Assembly: GCA_004835665.1 (NCBI GenBank)
Contig: RBKR01000021.1
Location: 1,054,001 to 1,118,000, forward strand
DNA: 64,000 nt
DNA from: Phoma sp. XZ068
Taxonomy: Eukaryota > Ascomycota > Dothideomycetes > Pleosporales > Didymellaceae
Direction of reading: 5' to 3'
The notes beneath the pieces were generated by a model. That model did no database searches. It was not told the origin of the DNA and worked only from the letters and a program-made list of their open reading frames with translations. Position 1 is the first letter of the stretch; each line of letters opens with the position of its first letter. The translations under genes were made by a program, and so were the position numbers. Positions 32,617 to 44,700 of this stretch are shown here, piece after piece.

Positions 32617-33267
32617 CTAGAAGAAGTTGAACTTGTTCCACCAAATATAGGCGACAACAGCAACGACATTGACCGCGGCATAGGGCAGGCTCATCTCGAT
32701 GACACTCCAAATCCACAGCGCACCAACGGGTGGTGCAGCCTTCATGACGTAGAAGTAGCCGTAGGTGTTGGCTGAGTAGACAATGTAGCAGCCGGCGGCG
32801 ACGGAGCCAGCCAAGAAGGCGAGGTTGCGCAGGACGGGGAAGCGGGAGGAGAAGTCGACGTGGGTCAGATACACCAGAATGGCGAAGATGGGTGAGGCGG
32901 CGGCGGCGCGCTGGAGGATCTCGTCCCACAGAATAGCCTCGCGGTACTGGTTGTAGACGATGACATCGAGGGTGAGGTGCAGCGCGGTGAGCGAGACGGC
33001 GTAGAGGATGGCGTCGCCCACGGCACCCACGGGCTCGTTCAGCGCTTCCTGGGCAGCGACGATGCGGCTCTTGGGCTTGGCGGCGTCGAGCTCGCGCTGG
33101 CGCTCGTCGGCCAGCTCGAACAGCGTCTTGCCCTTGGGGCCGGAGCGGTCGGGGTGCTTGAGGATGTTCTTGACGCTCTCCTCGTCGAGCTCGGCGGTCG
33201 GGTCGAAGGGGTGCGGGGTTGGCTTGTTTGCTTCTTTTGCCCGCCGTTCTTTGCGGTTGCCAGCCAT
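32617..33267 (-). CDS. four-helix membrane protein, DUF7719-like
   Basis: Single-exon 216-aa protein. The N-terminus is basic (MAGNRKERRAKEANKP). A conserved soluble block follows (GPKGKTLFELADERQRELD), and then about four transmembrane segments between residues 85 and 214. The arrangement and the GKTLFELADERQ block match an uncharacterised family conserved across ascomycetes that I recall as DUF7719. It is likely an ER or other endomembrane protein. Function unknown. It is divergent from gpi12 with a 234-bp shared promoter, and that arrangement may be conserved. Confidence 0.8.
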   Translation of the reverse strand: MAGNRKERRAKEANKPTPHPFDPTAELDEESVKNILKHPDRSGPKGKTLFELADERQRELDAAKPKSRIVAAQEALNEPVGAVGDAILYAVSLTALHLTLDVIVYNQYREAILWDEILQRAAAASPIFAILVYLTHVDFSSRFPVLRNLAFLAGSVAAGCYIVYSANTYGYFYVMKAAPPVGALWIWSVIEMSLPYAAVNVVAVVAYIWWNKFNFF

Positions 33268-33501
33268 GGTGTCGATTGTGCTGTGATTGTGCCGTATTGT
33301 CGATGTTTGTTGTTGGTCGCGTCGCGTGAGGACAAATGTTCAATGCGGCTCTGCCTGCGGAGAGGACCCTGATGACGGCACGGCCCATGCGCCTCATGTC
33401 ACTGCAGGCCTCGACAGCATGCAACAACGTACAACAACAACAACATAGAACAACATACACAACAGCCGTATGAGCATGTCGACACGTGATCGTATTCAAT
33501 A

Positions 33502-34432
33502 ATGAACTGGATCATCGCGGGCTCGGTGCCCCTCATCATTGTCGGCTTCTGGCTCTACACGAGCGCCCTGAGCCTGTCCTTCCCCACGCTCCAGAACAAG
33601 CGCATTCTGCTGCTCATAGCCCACCCAGACGATGAGGCAATGTTCTTTGCGCCGACATTACTCTCTTTGACGCGTCCAGAGCTGGGCAATCACGTCAAGA
33701 TCCTGTGTCTAAGCAGCGGTATGCACGTGAAAGAAGCAGTCCAGCACAAGCTAATTCGTACAGGCGACGCTGATGGCCTGGGCGAGACGCGCAAGAAGGA
33801 GCTGGTCAAGAGCGGACTGCAGCTCGGCATTGGCCACAAAGACGACATCCACGTCGTCGAAGACAAGTACTGCCGTCACCCAAATCACTCCACCCCTGCT
33901 AACCAGGCCAAGGAACTTCCCAGACTCCATGACCGTCACATGGCATCCTCGCCTCGTCTCCAACCTCCTGACCGCCACCTTTGCCCCCAAAATGTCCGCA
34001 ATATCCGCCAAGGACGCCCCGCAGGCAAACATCGACGCCATCATCACCTTCGACGCCCACGGCATCTCCGGCCACCCCAACCACAAGTCGCTCTACGACG
34101 GCGCCCACACATTCCTCAAGGCCCTCATGCACAGGCACAGCGGCTGGGAATGCCCCATCAAGCTCTACACGCTGACCACGACGTCAATCTTCCGGAAATA
34201 CGCCGGCTTGCTCGACGCCCCTGCTACGCTGATAGCTGCCATCGTCAGGAAGAAGGAAATGGGCCACTTTCCGACGCCATTGCTCATTGTGAGCTCTCCT
34301 TTCGGCTACAGGACTGCCCAGAAGGCCATGACTACTGCGCACGAGAGTCAGATGCGCTGGTTCCGCTGGGGTTGGATTACCCTTGCGCGCTATATGGTTA
34401 TCAACGACTTGAAGAAGGAGAAGACGCTATGA
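33502..34432 (+). CDS. gpi12: GlcNAc-PI de-N-acetylase (PIG-L/Gpi12)
   Basis: Exons 33502-33718, 33764-33866 and 33907-34432 give 281 aa. The enzyme catalyses the second step of GPI-anchor synthesis, removing acetate from GlcNAc-phosphatidylinositol on the cytosolic face of the ER. An N-terminal anchor helix (residues 4-24) precedes the zinc and catalytic motif AHPDDE (H41-E45). The other metal motif is DAHGISGHPNH. Splicing restores NFPDSMTVTWHP after the second intron. All LmbE-family signature residues are present and the length is typical. Confidence 0.94.
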
Positions 34433-34750
34433 AAGTGATTACATCGCCGATTGACAGTGTCATGGCTGTTCTTGGACTAAGAGGACCCTTCTCGGTCATC
34501 ATTCATGCCTGTCCACTGTCGGTCATGTTGGACATCACCATGAGCTACGTACTAACAGCGTTTGTGGACGTGCGTGGTTGACACGCGTTTACGAACACAT
34601 CTACATTGCAAGCGCTGTTTGATTGTCTTACTGCGCATATAGCTATCTGGCTCTTCGAGTAGATGGAGCGTGGAATAATCACACCTCATGCACCACACTC
34701 CTCGCACCCTGCTCACCTATCACACTCAAGAGCTTGAGACGTGAACATCG
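34433..34750. other. intergenic, no gene seen
   Basis: 318 bp between two plus-strand genes. Nothing recognised. Confidence 0.55.
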
Positions 34751-36865
34751 ATGACAGCATCCAACGAGTCCGACCCACCACCTCCGCTCATCAAGGAGCC
34801 TGGGCCGCAACGACCAAAGACGCTCCTACAGCAACTCTCGTCAGGAATAACACATGTTCTACCTGCCTTCCGTCCATCACCTGCAAGAAATGCCACTCCA
34901 ACAACACCGAACGCCCCCTCGAACCTTCCCAGGAGAGGGGCTGTTCTCGAAAGCGAACTACTTGTTCCTCGAGTTGAAGTCAAAGTCCCAGGTGAACATA
35001 CAACGCTGTGCCCGTACGATCCTACCTCGCTCCATTCCTTCGCAAGTCTCGAGAAGCGACGGTGCAGCTTTTGCGGTATGAGAGCGCCGAAAATAGGATA
35101 CAACGAGCCCTGTAACACTAAGAGTCCGGGATCGCACATCTCTAGCCGGACGCACTCTAGGAGACACTCCGCGGCTGATGCACGGCATCTGGTTCATCGT
35201 GCTGGTAGCAGCTCTGAGATCTTGCTGGGGCCGCGCCCTGTCACGCCTGAGCGTGCGAAAAGGAGGATCGGCAATCCGCCGAGAGTATCGAGGCTACCGC
35301 CCGGGATTATCCGTTTACCTGCGGCGAATACAGTCGATGGCGGAAAACATGATAGACGTAGTTCTGACAGCTCCAACAACCAGTCAACAAAGCCTGCCAG
35401 TCCGAAGTTGCACTATATCCACGGCTTGCCAAACTCTGAGAACTTTCCCTTCGTCCACGAGCGTGATATTCCCAAGCATGCAGCCGCACTTCGTGCGGGA
35501 TCAGTGAGCCCGCTCACCAGCCGAAGCAACAGTCCAAGAAGCCCAAGCATACGTGGGTCAACCGACTATTCGAACACGGTATACTACGGCAGGACGTCAC
35601 CCATCTCTGCTCAATCAATTGCCCCACGACCGCATGTCACCACCGTCGTCGTAAAGCAAGTCCAAGCAAGTGAACACGCTGTCATCGATCTCAGAGCATC
35701 ACCCCTTGACGATGCTCTGGTCGGCAGTGAAGTGTACCGGAAGCGCTCCCCGCGGCAAACACCACCAGCGCAGCCTTCACAAGCCCTGATTGACATTACA
35801 GACAGCGATACCACATTCAGCAGCCACGACACCCGAAGCACCAAGATCAACGGCGTGCGGCTCGAGCTCAAAGGCGGTGATCCCTTTCACACCGGCACAC
35901 CGAGAATCCGAGGCGGCGGCCGCGACCGCTCCCCCACAAACACCCTCACCTTCAAACTCAAGCGCTGGCTCCTAATCTGCCACGGCCCCTGTCCAGACGA
36001 TCTCGATACAGACAGCGATGCCGATCTACCCCCGGCTCGTCCCGTATCGGCAGACAGAGCCGCACGGACGCGAGACAAGATGAACGGCCGGGCTGCGCTG
36101 CCAGCGGGTCTATCAAGAACGCAAGTACATCCCACAGAGGGAGATACATTTCAGTGTCCGCAAGGCGTTCAACAGGACACTTCATTCACGACCAGCACAT
36201 CCAGCTCATCAACACATTCCTCATCCCACTTTTCTCATTTTCGTAGCGTCCCACTCTTCAATAGTCGATACACTCCACCGAACTAGCACCCACATGTAAT
36301 TCCTACGCAAGCCCTTACTCCCCCGTCACCTTCTCCGTTGCCACACCTCCGAGGCGGCGCAGGTTCAAGCTCAGACATCCCAGCAACGCTCTTCTGGCTA
36401 GCCGGCGGAACGGGGAAAGCGGTTAGTTTCAGCGGGTGGAAGCGGGCCCGGCCCAGGAAGAGAATGGGCGGGTTGGTGGGGATGGCTGTATTTGGTGGGA
36501 TGTACGGGAGAGAATACAAAGTCAACGGTGGCGGTGCAAATGAAGTGGCAGTTTCAAGCGTGGTGGGTGAGGAGGGTAGTGCTGGTGAGATGGATGTAGC
36601 ACCTGCTGAGTGTGAGGAGGAGAAGGGAGGGAGTCCTGCAAGCGCCGAGGATGGAAACCCTGCATATGTTGAGGACGAAGCGGTGCAGCGTGCACTGCCG
36701 CCCCAGCTTGATCAAGAAGACGATCATGTACCGCTGTGCAGCGGTGCGTTGCCTGTTGAACCCGTCGATGAGTCTCCTCGCGACCACGCCGCTGTGTCGC
36801 TAGCTGGCGGTGATAGTGGCGCTACAAAAGCTCTCCCGGAAAGACAGCCGGAAGCCGATACTTGA
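34751..36865 (+). CDS. large disordered hypothetical protein, stop codon inside a probable intron
   Basis: Two long frames (34751-36286 and on to 36865) lie in the same phase, separated only by a TAG at 36284. A 120-bp intron at 36243-36362 (GTAGCG..GCGCAG) removes the stop and keeps frame, giving 664 aa. The first 500 residues are Ser/Pro/Arg-rich and low-complexity, with a possible CxxC (RRCSFCGMRAPKIGY) near residue 105. The second exon begins with the best-conserved-looking block, SSDIPATLFWLAGGTGKAV then GWKRARPRKRMGGLVGMAVFG, which I associate with an uncharacterised fungal family. It ends in an acidic tail. If the intron is not real, the protein stops after 511 aa. Function unknown. 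Confidence 0.6.
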
Positions 36866-36910
36866 GAATGTACGATGCGTATGAGTACACTCATGTTGCA
36901 CCTTCTTCCA

Positions 36911-36920
36911 TACCTAGGTA
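36911..36920. repeat. TACCTAGGTA palindrome (copy 1)
   Basis: Perfect 10-bp palindrome in intergenic DNA. Identical copies occur at 38354 and 44691, and an 8-bp core at 27829. Confidence 0.7.
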
Positions 36921-38353
36921 GCCATAGCTATCGAGAGAATCGACCTCGTTATATGTGTATTCGATCGACCAATGAGTCCATCTCATCTCCCATCTCAGCC
37001 CTATAATTCAATTTCCTTAGTTACGCAAGTCGTCACTCACAGCACATAAAACCCCACCCATAATCTCGAAATCTCACCCGTAATCTCGATACTTTCCCCA
37101 CCCACCCACAGTCACGACTCCGCACGTTCCATTTTAACGTTATAGCCATCGACGCGACCTCAGCGCACGCGGAAGACATGTGTGTTGCTGATGTCCACGC
37201 ATCTCACAACGCCCCATCGCGACCGCGAGATACATCCCTCGGTCTCGTCCGGGAGATGGCTAGTCATCTAGATTCGAAGAAATCACGCATGCTGGTTACT
37301 GAACTTGCTTTGGGCATAATACTGTGCACCTCGACACAATGTTTTATCGCGGATGCCAACTTGGAGTTTCGCATCGTCTGTGGAGATAGTCAGCGTGAGG
37401 AATAAAGGGTAATAGTAGGTATGGAAATGAATGATTGGATTAAGAGTAGACATGCAGGGGATGTATACGCACGCGCTGGATAATCTGGGGTTGAGAGGAG
37501 GTGGAGGATGGAAAAATGTGTGTTCGAGTCTTGGTTGTGGTGCAGTGCGTGGTGTCTTTGGGGGATATATAGCGACTTTGGCTTGTGCAGTGATTTGATG
37601 TGTGTGTTTGGATGACAAGGATTGTGTGAAATGTAACGGTGAGGCTTAAAGAGAGGGGGAGTGATGGTGTGGGCGGTAACAAATGATAAGCGTGTATGAA
37701 GGGCATTTTAGGGTGGTGTAGGTGTTAGGAGAGTTTCGTAGCACTGATATCTTGACTGACTAGCGTTCTGTTGCACTTCAGTGCCGTTCATTTCGATTTG
37801 TTGCGTTCACTTCACCGGCGTATTCTTCACGTAACCTTGATACTGTTGCGCACATGCGTAGACCACGACGGTTGGTGTTGCTCGGTGAAGTCGTGATATA
37901 AAGTGTGTAGATGTGAGTGTATGGGTAGTTATTATGTTGTAGCTGGTTTTCTAGTACAATGGGGAAACGAATAAGCTGCAATAAAATATTAGGCTCAATC
38001 TGTTGCTATAAAAGGTAAAGAAATACTTTCCTTATATGGTATTCTTATCAGTAGGTGTGGAGGAGCCGAGGAGCTTACAAGTACGTATTCAGGTAATCTA
38101 TATATTTTGGATAGACTAACTATATATATATGGAGTATCGGAGGGTAGTCCACCCTGCTCAGGGGAGCGTAGCACCGACATGTCACGTGATCCTAAGCTA
38201 CCCATATACTCTCTGCTGGAGCACCTCGAATTGATGTGAGGTGCTTCATCACTACTCTACCACGACAGTAGGGCTTATAGATAATGCAACAACATTCGAC
38301 AGATAACGCTATCGATAGCTAGTATAAGCGTTTAAGGATGGAAGCCCTCTTCA

Positions 38354-38363
38354 TACCTAGGTA
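38354..38363. repeat. TACCTAGGTA palindrome (copy 2)
   Basis: Identical to the copy at 36911, with similar flanks upstream (CTTCATACCTAGGTA against CTTCCATACCTAGGTA). Lies in the AT-rich block. Confidence 0.7.
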
Positions 38364-39100
38364 AGTATACAGCCTGCTATAGTCTCACCCTTATAAAAAC
38401 TATTCGCTGTTTTTAAGAAAAGAAGGTGCTTATAAGGTTTGCTATCCTTTCGATGGTCGGAAACTGCATTCGGAATTTGGGATAAATCAGCATTCGCTCG
38501 CTGCGTCGGTAGACTGATTTGCCCTCAGCGCCGCAAACGTTCTTCGGCCATCTGAATAAGCAAGCAGTGTAATCTGGAACAAAATGGTGTATATCAAGAT
38601 GAGAGATAAGGGAAGCCTTCGAGAGTCGCCTTACGCGTTTCGGGAAATTATATACGAGTGGCCCGTGAGGCTAGAACCCCGAGGCAGGCCTGTAAGCAGG
38701 TCGCTATATGAAGAAGCAGAATACCGTGAGACGATCGGGAGAGGAGAAGTGGAAGAGGGCGAGGAAACGAATCACTGCCACCTTGTAGAGGGCACAGCTG
38801 TACATATATTTTCCTAACCCGCACGACTGGCTGCTCAGGTCCCTTCGGGGCCATTGTTGTTGACAAGAACAGGCTTCTATTAATTAATGCACGCTAAGTG
38901 GGCACAGCGGCCTTCCTTGAACCCTTAGCTCAATTTCCCCTTGTACTTCATTGCAATCCGCCACCACGTTTTCAACTGCCGGATTGTTCGCGTACAGCTG
39001 ACATGCACTTGTGCGTCACCCGTTTGCCCGTATTCTCGCCTACCCATGTCGTTTCCGAAAACGGTTACTGACGGTAACAGTATCTGCCGGCGAGGGTAAC

Positions 39101-39159
39101 CGGTAACGTCAGGCTGCAGGTAATTGTGACCGGTACTGTCGGGCTGCAGGTACAAATAC
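39101..39159. repeat. two-copy direct repeat, 30 bp
   Basis: Adjacent copies beginning CGGTAACGTCAGGCTGCAGG and CGGTACTGTCGGGCTGCAGG. A further CGGTTACTGACGGTAAC lies just upstream and may be a third, diverged copy. Confidence 0.6.
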
Positions 39160-40072
39160 GAGGCTACCGATGTTTGATGCATCAGCCAACCGTTTGGCAC
39201 CAGGCATTCTTGGGTTTAGGACATTTACAGTAAGAGGCAGTTGATCATGTTGCTCAGGCGCCAGTCGGTGCTTCCTCATGGACGCTACACAGCTCGACCC
39301 ACATCTGCCCATCAGCTCACCTCGTTCTACTCCAGGATTTGCCCCAAGTGGTACCAAAGTCCCTCATGTAAGTTCTTGTATCGCACTATCTCATTCCTTC
39401 CATCGTTCTCTGCCAACGCCCTATCCTTGGCATTGATTTTAGCAGTCTCACTTCCTGTTGGCCCCTTGATATCCAACCTCTTATAATGAAGCTTTTAAGA
39501 TGATTGTATACAGTTCAGCATACCCTTAAATGGTAGAGTACTTCGAATAAACACGCAAATTTGCGCAAACTTGCCAAGAGCGGCTTTTTACGGTAGGGCA
39601 AAAAACGCAGGTCTATAGCTTATCATGTCTAAAAATCCTCAGGGAGGACACGGTTCAGGTGCATCCCTGTTCCTGTTCCGAACGAGCCGTTAATGACTCC
39701 ATGAGTCAATAATACATGACGTGACAAGAAAGCACGCGAGGTGTGCATGGCCTACATGACACCATATCCCACTGTCCACCTATCCGGAACACACCTACCC
39801 GGCCGTCCCACTTCCGAGCTTCCGATTATCCAAGCATGCTAAGACAGGTAGTACTGTCTTGTCCCCGTATCTCCTTGTTGTACACTCGCGTAACAGTGTC
39901 GCAGTCTTGGCATCTCTGCTGATGCAGTTTTGACCCGTTCATGCCAGTCGGCACTTGGGCTATTGGCTGTTTTATGGTAGATGGATGCCGACTTTTGCCA
40001 TGCGATCTCGCTGCGCCGTCTGTCTATTTCGAGACAATTGGCGAAGAAAAGGTACCGTAATCTCAGACCCGT

Positions 40073-41976
40073 TCAATTGCCCATGTGTAATCTATCTAAA
40101 CATTCTTGCGCAATTCTATTTACGTGGCTTATACTCTGTAGCACATCTTGCAGTGCAAGCTGTAGCTCGAACGTTGGATCAAGGTGATCGTTTAACCGAA
40201 GGAAATCGCCACAAAAGTAAAGAAGGACTGGTGTAAAGGGGTGTATCTAGTTTAATGATCAGCTACCAAGCTTAGAGGCTGGGTCAAGATTCAGAAGAGG
40301 CTTACCTTGAAATAGCTTAGTTCGATCAGCGCCTTGGACAGTGTGATCATCTGCTGCGCTGTCGCCATGGCTCGCTTTTCGCACTCTGCCGCCGCGTCGG
40401 TGCAATCTTTCATTCCCCATGGCGCTGTACGACTAGATTTGAACAGCATGAGAGACGATGCCTGGGCAGACAGAACTGTGAAGTATGCCATGGGATCCTG
40501 AAATATTAAAGAGTATGGATCGTGGAGGCACATGCCCCTCAGGGCTTGTTCCAGCCTGGCGTCAAGCCGTTCTTGTCTTTCCCAGAAACCCAGGGAGATC
40601 ATGCCATGTGTGTGCTCAACAATGCCTTGTTGTTGGTGCGACATCAACTGTCCGCATATTGCGACAAGTTGAATGGAGTCGGAAAACGTCGACGGAATTT
40701 TCGTGTCAGATTCCAGAAGCGGGCTGGGCAGGAACTCCATGATCACAGACTCGTCCGACTGAAACTCTTTCTCGGGGCAGGGCAGGCGGGTAAGAATCTT
40801 GGGTTGTTTATTAGCACCGTGCTTTGCTTGAATGACAACAGGTGGAAATCTTACAGTATGTTGATCAAATGTCAACGGTAGCCGGTCTAGTAGGCTGATA
40901 ACCTGATCAATCGTGTATGCCATCCAGAATGCCCTCCTTCGCTCCTCGATCTCGGTAAAGCTGAGGGTTTGTAGTGATGTTGCCGCAATCCCATCGCGTC
41001 CATCGACATTGTGCAGTTTCATGAGCATCGCAAAGCGAAAACACTTCCCTGCGCTCATCCATGCTCTTCGATAGCCGACCCGCATAAACTCATAGATAGC
41101 CAAGAACGCCCAAGCCTGCACTTGCTCGATTTGTATGCAGTCTGCTTGTGGCAACCTGACCTCGAGGTTGTCAATCATGAGCCGTGTTTGTGCGTATAGC
41201 TCGTCCTGGATATGTTGGAATTGGCTTGATGTGGACACGGCGAGCGTCCACATGGCATGTTGGAGACACTGAAATGCATCGACATCATGTTCATAATGCG
41301 ATTGCCGGGCTCGCGCGAAGTAGTTCCGTTTGCTGAGGATGGGGAAAAAGCTGTGAACTCTATCAAAAAAGAGGTGGTTTCTAATATTACAGTGAGATTA
41401 GCCTGAACTTGGTCCAAATGAGAAAGCTTAGGACGTACAAGTCTGATCGCATTAGATCAGAAATGAAATCGACTGGAGACAGTCCTGTCATGGGTAGTGC
41501 CATGCAGGAGTTTGGCTGTGGAAAGACGATGTCAACTCCAAAACCGGTTGATGAATCACCGTTCGAGCCTTCTCTTCCAAAAGCATCGTGAGAATCCGGG
41601 GGTAGAAGTTCAGGAAATGTGTGCTGCCCCGTAGTTGCAAAGGTGTCGATCGCGTCAGGGAAGCGTATGAATTCGTCTTCGCCCGTATCCTCAGAAACCC
41701 CTTCACTGCTTAGGCGACGCTCAAGGGCAACTATAAAGATTAGTTAGCTTTGTAGGGCTTATATTTGTTTTATCCAGACATACTGATTCGAGACTGCAGT
41801 GCGCGTAGATGGCCTCTTTTTGGACCACGAGGCTGGCGCGTGGTTGTGGTAACACATGCTGTTCCGGAATCTAGGCAGATACCACACTGAGGCTGACCTC
41901 TGTCGCAACGAAGCTTTCGTCTGCGGCACTCATCGCATGCCAATCCGGGTTGCTGACGTGGGCTATTAGCTGACAT
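40073..41976 (-). CDS. Zn2Cys6 fungal-specific transcription factor
   Basis: Exons 41784-41976, 41439-41730, 40855-41380, 40306-40797 and 40073-40246 give 558 aa. The binuclear cluster is C14-x2-C17-x6-C24-x6-C31-x2-C34-x6-C41, followed by a basic linker (RQPRGPKRGHLRAL) and a short coiled coil (LQSRIIALERRLSSEG). The middle-homology region starts at HLFFDRVHSFFPIL and contains ERRRAFWMAYTIDQVISLL. The 57-bp intron 40798-40854 keeps frame but its removal restores TRLPCPEKEF directly after LPLTFDQHT, the usual family pattern. The last exon was found beyond an apparent stop: FKIHPFTPVLLYF follows from GTAAGC..ACTAG. As the nearest regulator to the two PKS genes it is the probable pathway activator, but that is inference. 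Confidence 0.88.
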
Positions 41977-43245
41977 ATTGCATGCAAACCCGCTGGATTG
42001 GTCCTGCCAACTCTAAATCGAATCTTGTAGGGTTTTGTATGTTGGATGTACAATGGCCCCTTTACTATCACGACTAGCCACTTTAGCATAGACGTCCAAA
42101 TAGACTATAGATTACGCAATGAAGGTACGACCTGACTCAAGAATAATCTAACACCCATGTTGCGGCAAGGGATGCAACACACTCTTCTTCTCCAGACAAG
42201 CAAGGCGTTTACAAACCACAGGCCATAGTATAAGCTTGGGCCAGCCAATCAAATATGCGTACTTCATGATCCTAGTTGAGATAATGTATGGCCGATACGG
42301 AGAAACGCCTAGGTGCAACCAGTGTTAATGCCAAGGGATCTTGGTGATCACTACGGGATATGCCAGCACATCGATGCCAACGGGCTATCTTTGAAATGGC
42401 GAGAAACTGCTTTCGCTTAAATTGTCGGGCGAAAGACGCTAACAATCTGTCTAGCGGGGAGACTGTCCGACCGGGCCGCACGTTCTTCCCCACCGACCTA
42501 CCTTGTTGTTGTCTAGTATCCGATTCTCCTTCCTAGTGTAGTCTTTATACTGAAGACCCTTTACGCTACCCCTTATGCACGTGGAATCTTTAACTAATTG
42601 CTAGTGGACCTAGAACTGCGCTCTTCGCAGTTGTTTCTTTGTGCTGTGGAAGGAATTATTTTATGCTGTACCTTCATGATATATGTTCTCGTTGCTGATT
42701 GCAAAAACTGTTGATTCCTTTACCGGAACATAGTCCCACTTTTCAATGGGTCCACAAAGTCACGATTGGGTTCATTTGCAACGCTCGGCGCTCTGCACAG
42801 CCTGTGAGTAGAGATAGCGATAGTTAAACTACTACATAAACTCTGCTGACTAGCGAACGCCACCACCTCACTAGCACTGGCAAGCATACCAGGAAAACCT
42901 TGTGAAGCTTGGCGCACAGACCATTTGAAGCACTAAGGGCCTTGAAACCTTAATTATCCCAGGGAACGTCTGTGTTTGTTTCACGAAAACGAACGGCGAC
43001 GCAACGGTCAGGGCTCCTAAAACAAACCACAAGTACCTTACCCACCAAAATCGAGATGCTATCTATCTTTATGCCCTGCGGTTCAACCGTTTCTGGATTC
43101 GTACAAAGATGGCTTCAAGATTGAGATCGCCGAGGAAACGGCTCATCCTAGACCTTAGTTGATTGGTAGCGTGACCGACGTTGCCAAGACTAGTCCTCGG
43201 TGATATCCGTACTTCTTTCCCCCATTGCGGGCCGCACTGGAAGGA

Positions 43246-43322
43246 AAAGACCGCAATGCAAGGAAAGGGCCGGCATGGGAAAATAAGGGCCGTCATGGGG
43301 AAAAAGGGCCGTCATGGGAGAA
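43246..43322. repeat. minisatellite, unit about 20 bp, with an inverted partner
   Basis: Three units of AAGGGCCGTCATGGGGAAAA type start at 43265, 43285 and 43304; a degenerate unit precedes them at 43246. Upstream, 43208-43235 reads as a similar unit in reverse complement (TTCTTTCCCCCATTGCGGGCC), so the array could fold into a hairpin. Confidence 0.6.
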
Positions 43323-44690
43323 TTAGCGGGATGTTCGAAAGCGCATGTCTTCAAGGCGTCCCGATGTACACTTCCTTGTTCCCCAGTGAGTTCCAGGATC
43401 TCCCAGGTCCTGCTGTGGTGCGATCGTAATAGCAGATCCGTCATGCTTCAGCCCATCCTTCCAGTTGCTAGGCTTCTCTCGCACTACCTCGCGTGGCGGC
43501 TCGACACACGGAACCACCCGTGGCTCAGGCGTGGACGTTGATTTCCGGGTCAACGATTTTTACCCACAGTTTCTACCCTATGAGCACTCACCCCTTTCCA
43601 CGTGTGTTTTTGGATATCTGCTATGACGGGCGCGCTATGCTTTCCTGGGCTTTTTTTTGATGTTCTTTGCCAAGGACTGTCTGCACTGCCTCTCGTCCTC
43701 CACCAAAGCCCCGCCTTTTGTAAAGGAACAAAGCAATAATAAGCCTTGCGCTTATGATTGGAGGATAGTGTTAGTGTTAGTCAAGGTGAAGGTATAGGAG
43801 AAGGGTCGAAGGAGATTATACTGTATAGCAGACGAGGAGGTAGAGTGGGAGTGGAAGTTTAGGGGCGGGTTTAACGAAAGTGAAATTGTAAAGGGCACAG
43901 CAACTAAATATGGGCTAATTGGGTATTTACTGGTATACTGTACCAGCAAGAAACATATTATGAGCGACTAAAATCGTACGCTACTTTTCCTTATGGTGTT
44001 GGCGCTTGATATGCTCGGGACTATGCGCGTGGAGATGAGTTCAGCAAGTGGAAGAGACCTGTGAAGTCATGAATAAATCCACATCTAGCCTTTGCAATTC
44101 AAGATGGTGCTCTAAATCTGTAGTCACTAATGCTGGGCGCACACAAAGGGGCTTCTAATGGCTGCTGCTAAGGAGTGTTGTAGGCGAAGAGATGTAGTAA
44201 CAGATATTGAAAGAAACTAAATTGGTAATGTGTTGTTCAAAGTTGTTTTGTGATTACAACTGTTGTTAACAGCTATAATATTTGTCCCAGATAATAAATA
44301 CAAGGTAATAAAAGGGAAACTTACTTGCTCTTAAATCTTTGTTGTACATGTAGCACCTTATCAAGGTAGAACATAATTTAAGTGCTAATAGCCTGCAATA
44401 TATACCTCCTGTGGTGTATAGCTAAGGTACCTTAAGAATTATGCTATACTGGCCGTGTTAGGAGGCTTTAAAGATTTTAAAAGATCTTACCAAATCTGTT
44501 GCATTTATATTGTTTAACATCACTGGCTTGATATTGTAATTGTTCCTCTTACCACTATACATATAGTTATTTCGTATAGGAGTATTGTCTGTGGAAATTA
44601 TGCTAGTATTATAAGACATCAATAATCTTAGAAAGCTAGATAGTAGGCTAATTTAATAAGTTTCGGTTGGCCGTGCTACCTACCTAGGTA

Positions 44691-44700
44691 CTTCTACACA
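44691..44700. repeat. TACCTAGGTA palindrome (copy 3)
   Basis: Identical palindrome in the AT-rich region beside the reducing PKS, here preceded by an extra TACC direct repeat. Confidence 0.7.

Larger units (their letters stand above)
36866..40072. other. 3.2-kb gene-poor region, partly AT-rich
   Basis: No frame with recognisable domains on either strand. The segment 37980-38430 is visibly AT-rich with many TA steps, like RIP-altered DNA. Perfect TACCTAGGTA palindromes occur at 36911 and 38354. A short hairpin (AGCACCTC/GAGGTGCT) lies at 38220-38245. The right part may hold decayed mobile DNA; I could not identify a transposase or reverse transcriptase. Confidence 0.5.

Noticed and set aside
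21588..34432. Two GPI-anchor genes (gpi11 and gpi12) in one window, considered as a functional cluster.
   Set aside because: They are 11 kb apart with unrelated genes between them; chance proximity is more likely.
37283..37706. Overlapping minus-strand frames rich in Pro, His and Thr.
   Set aside because: They are translations of simple GT-rich sequence, with no start context or motif.
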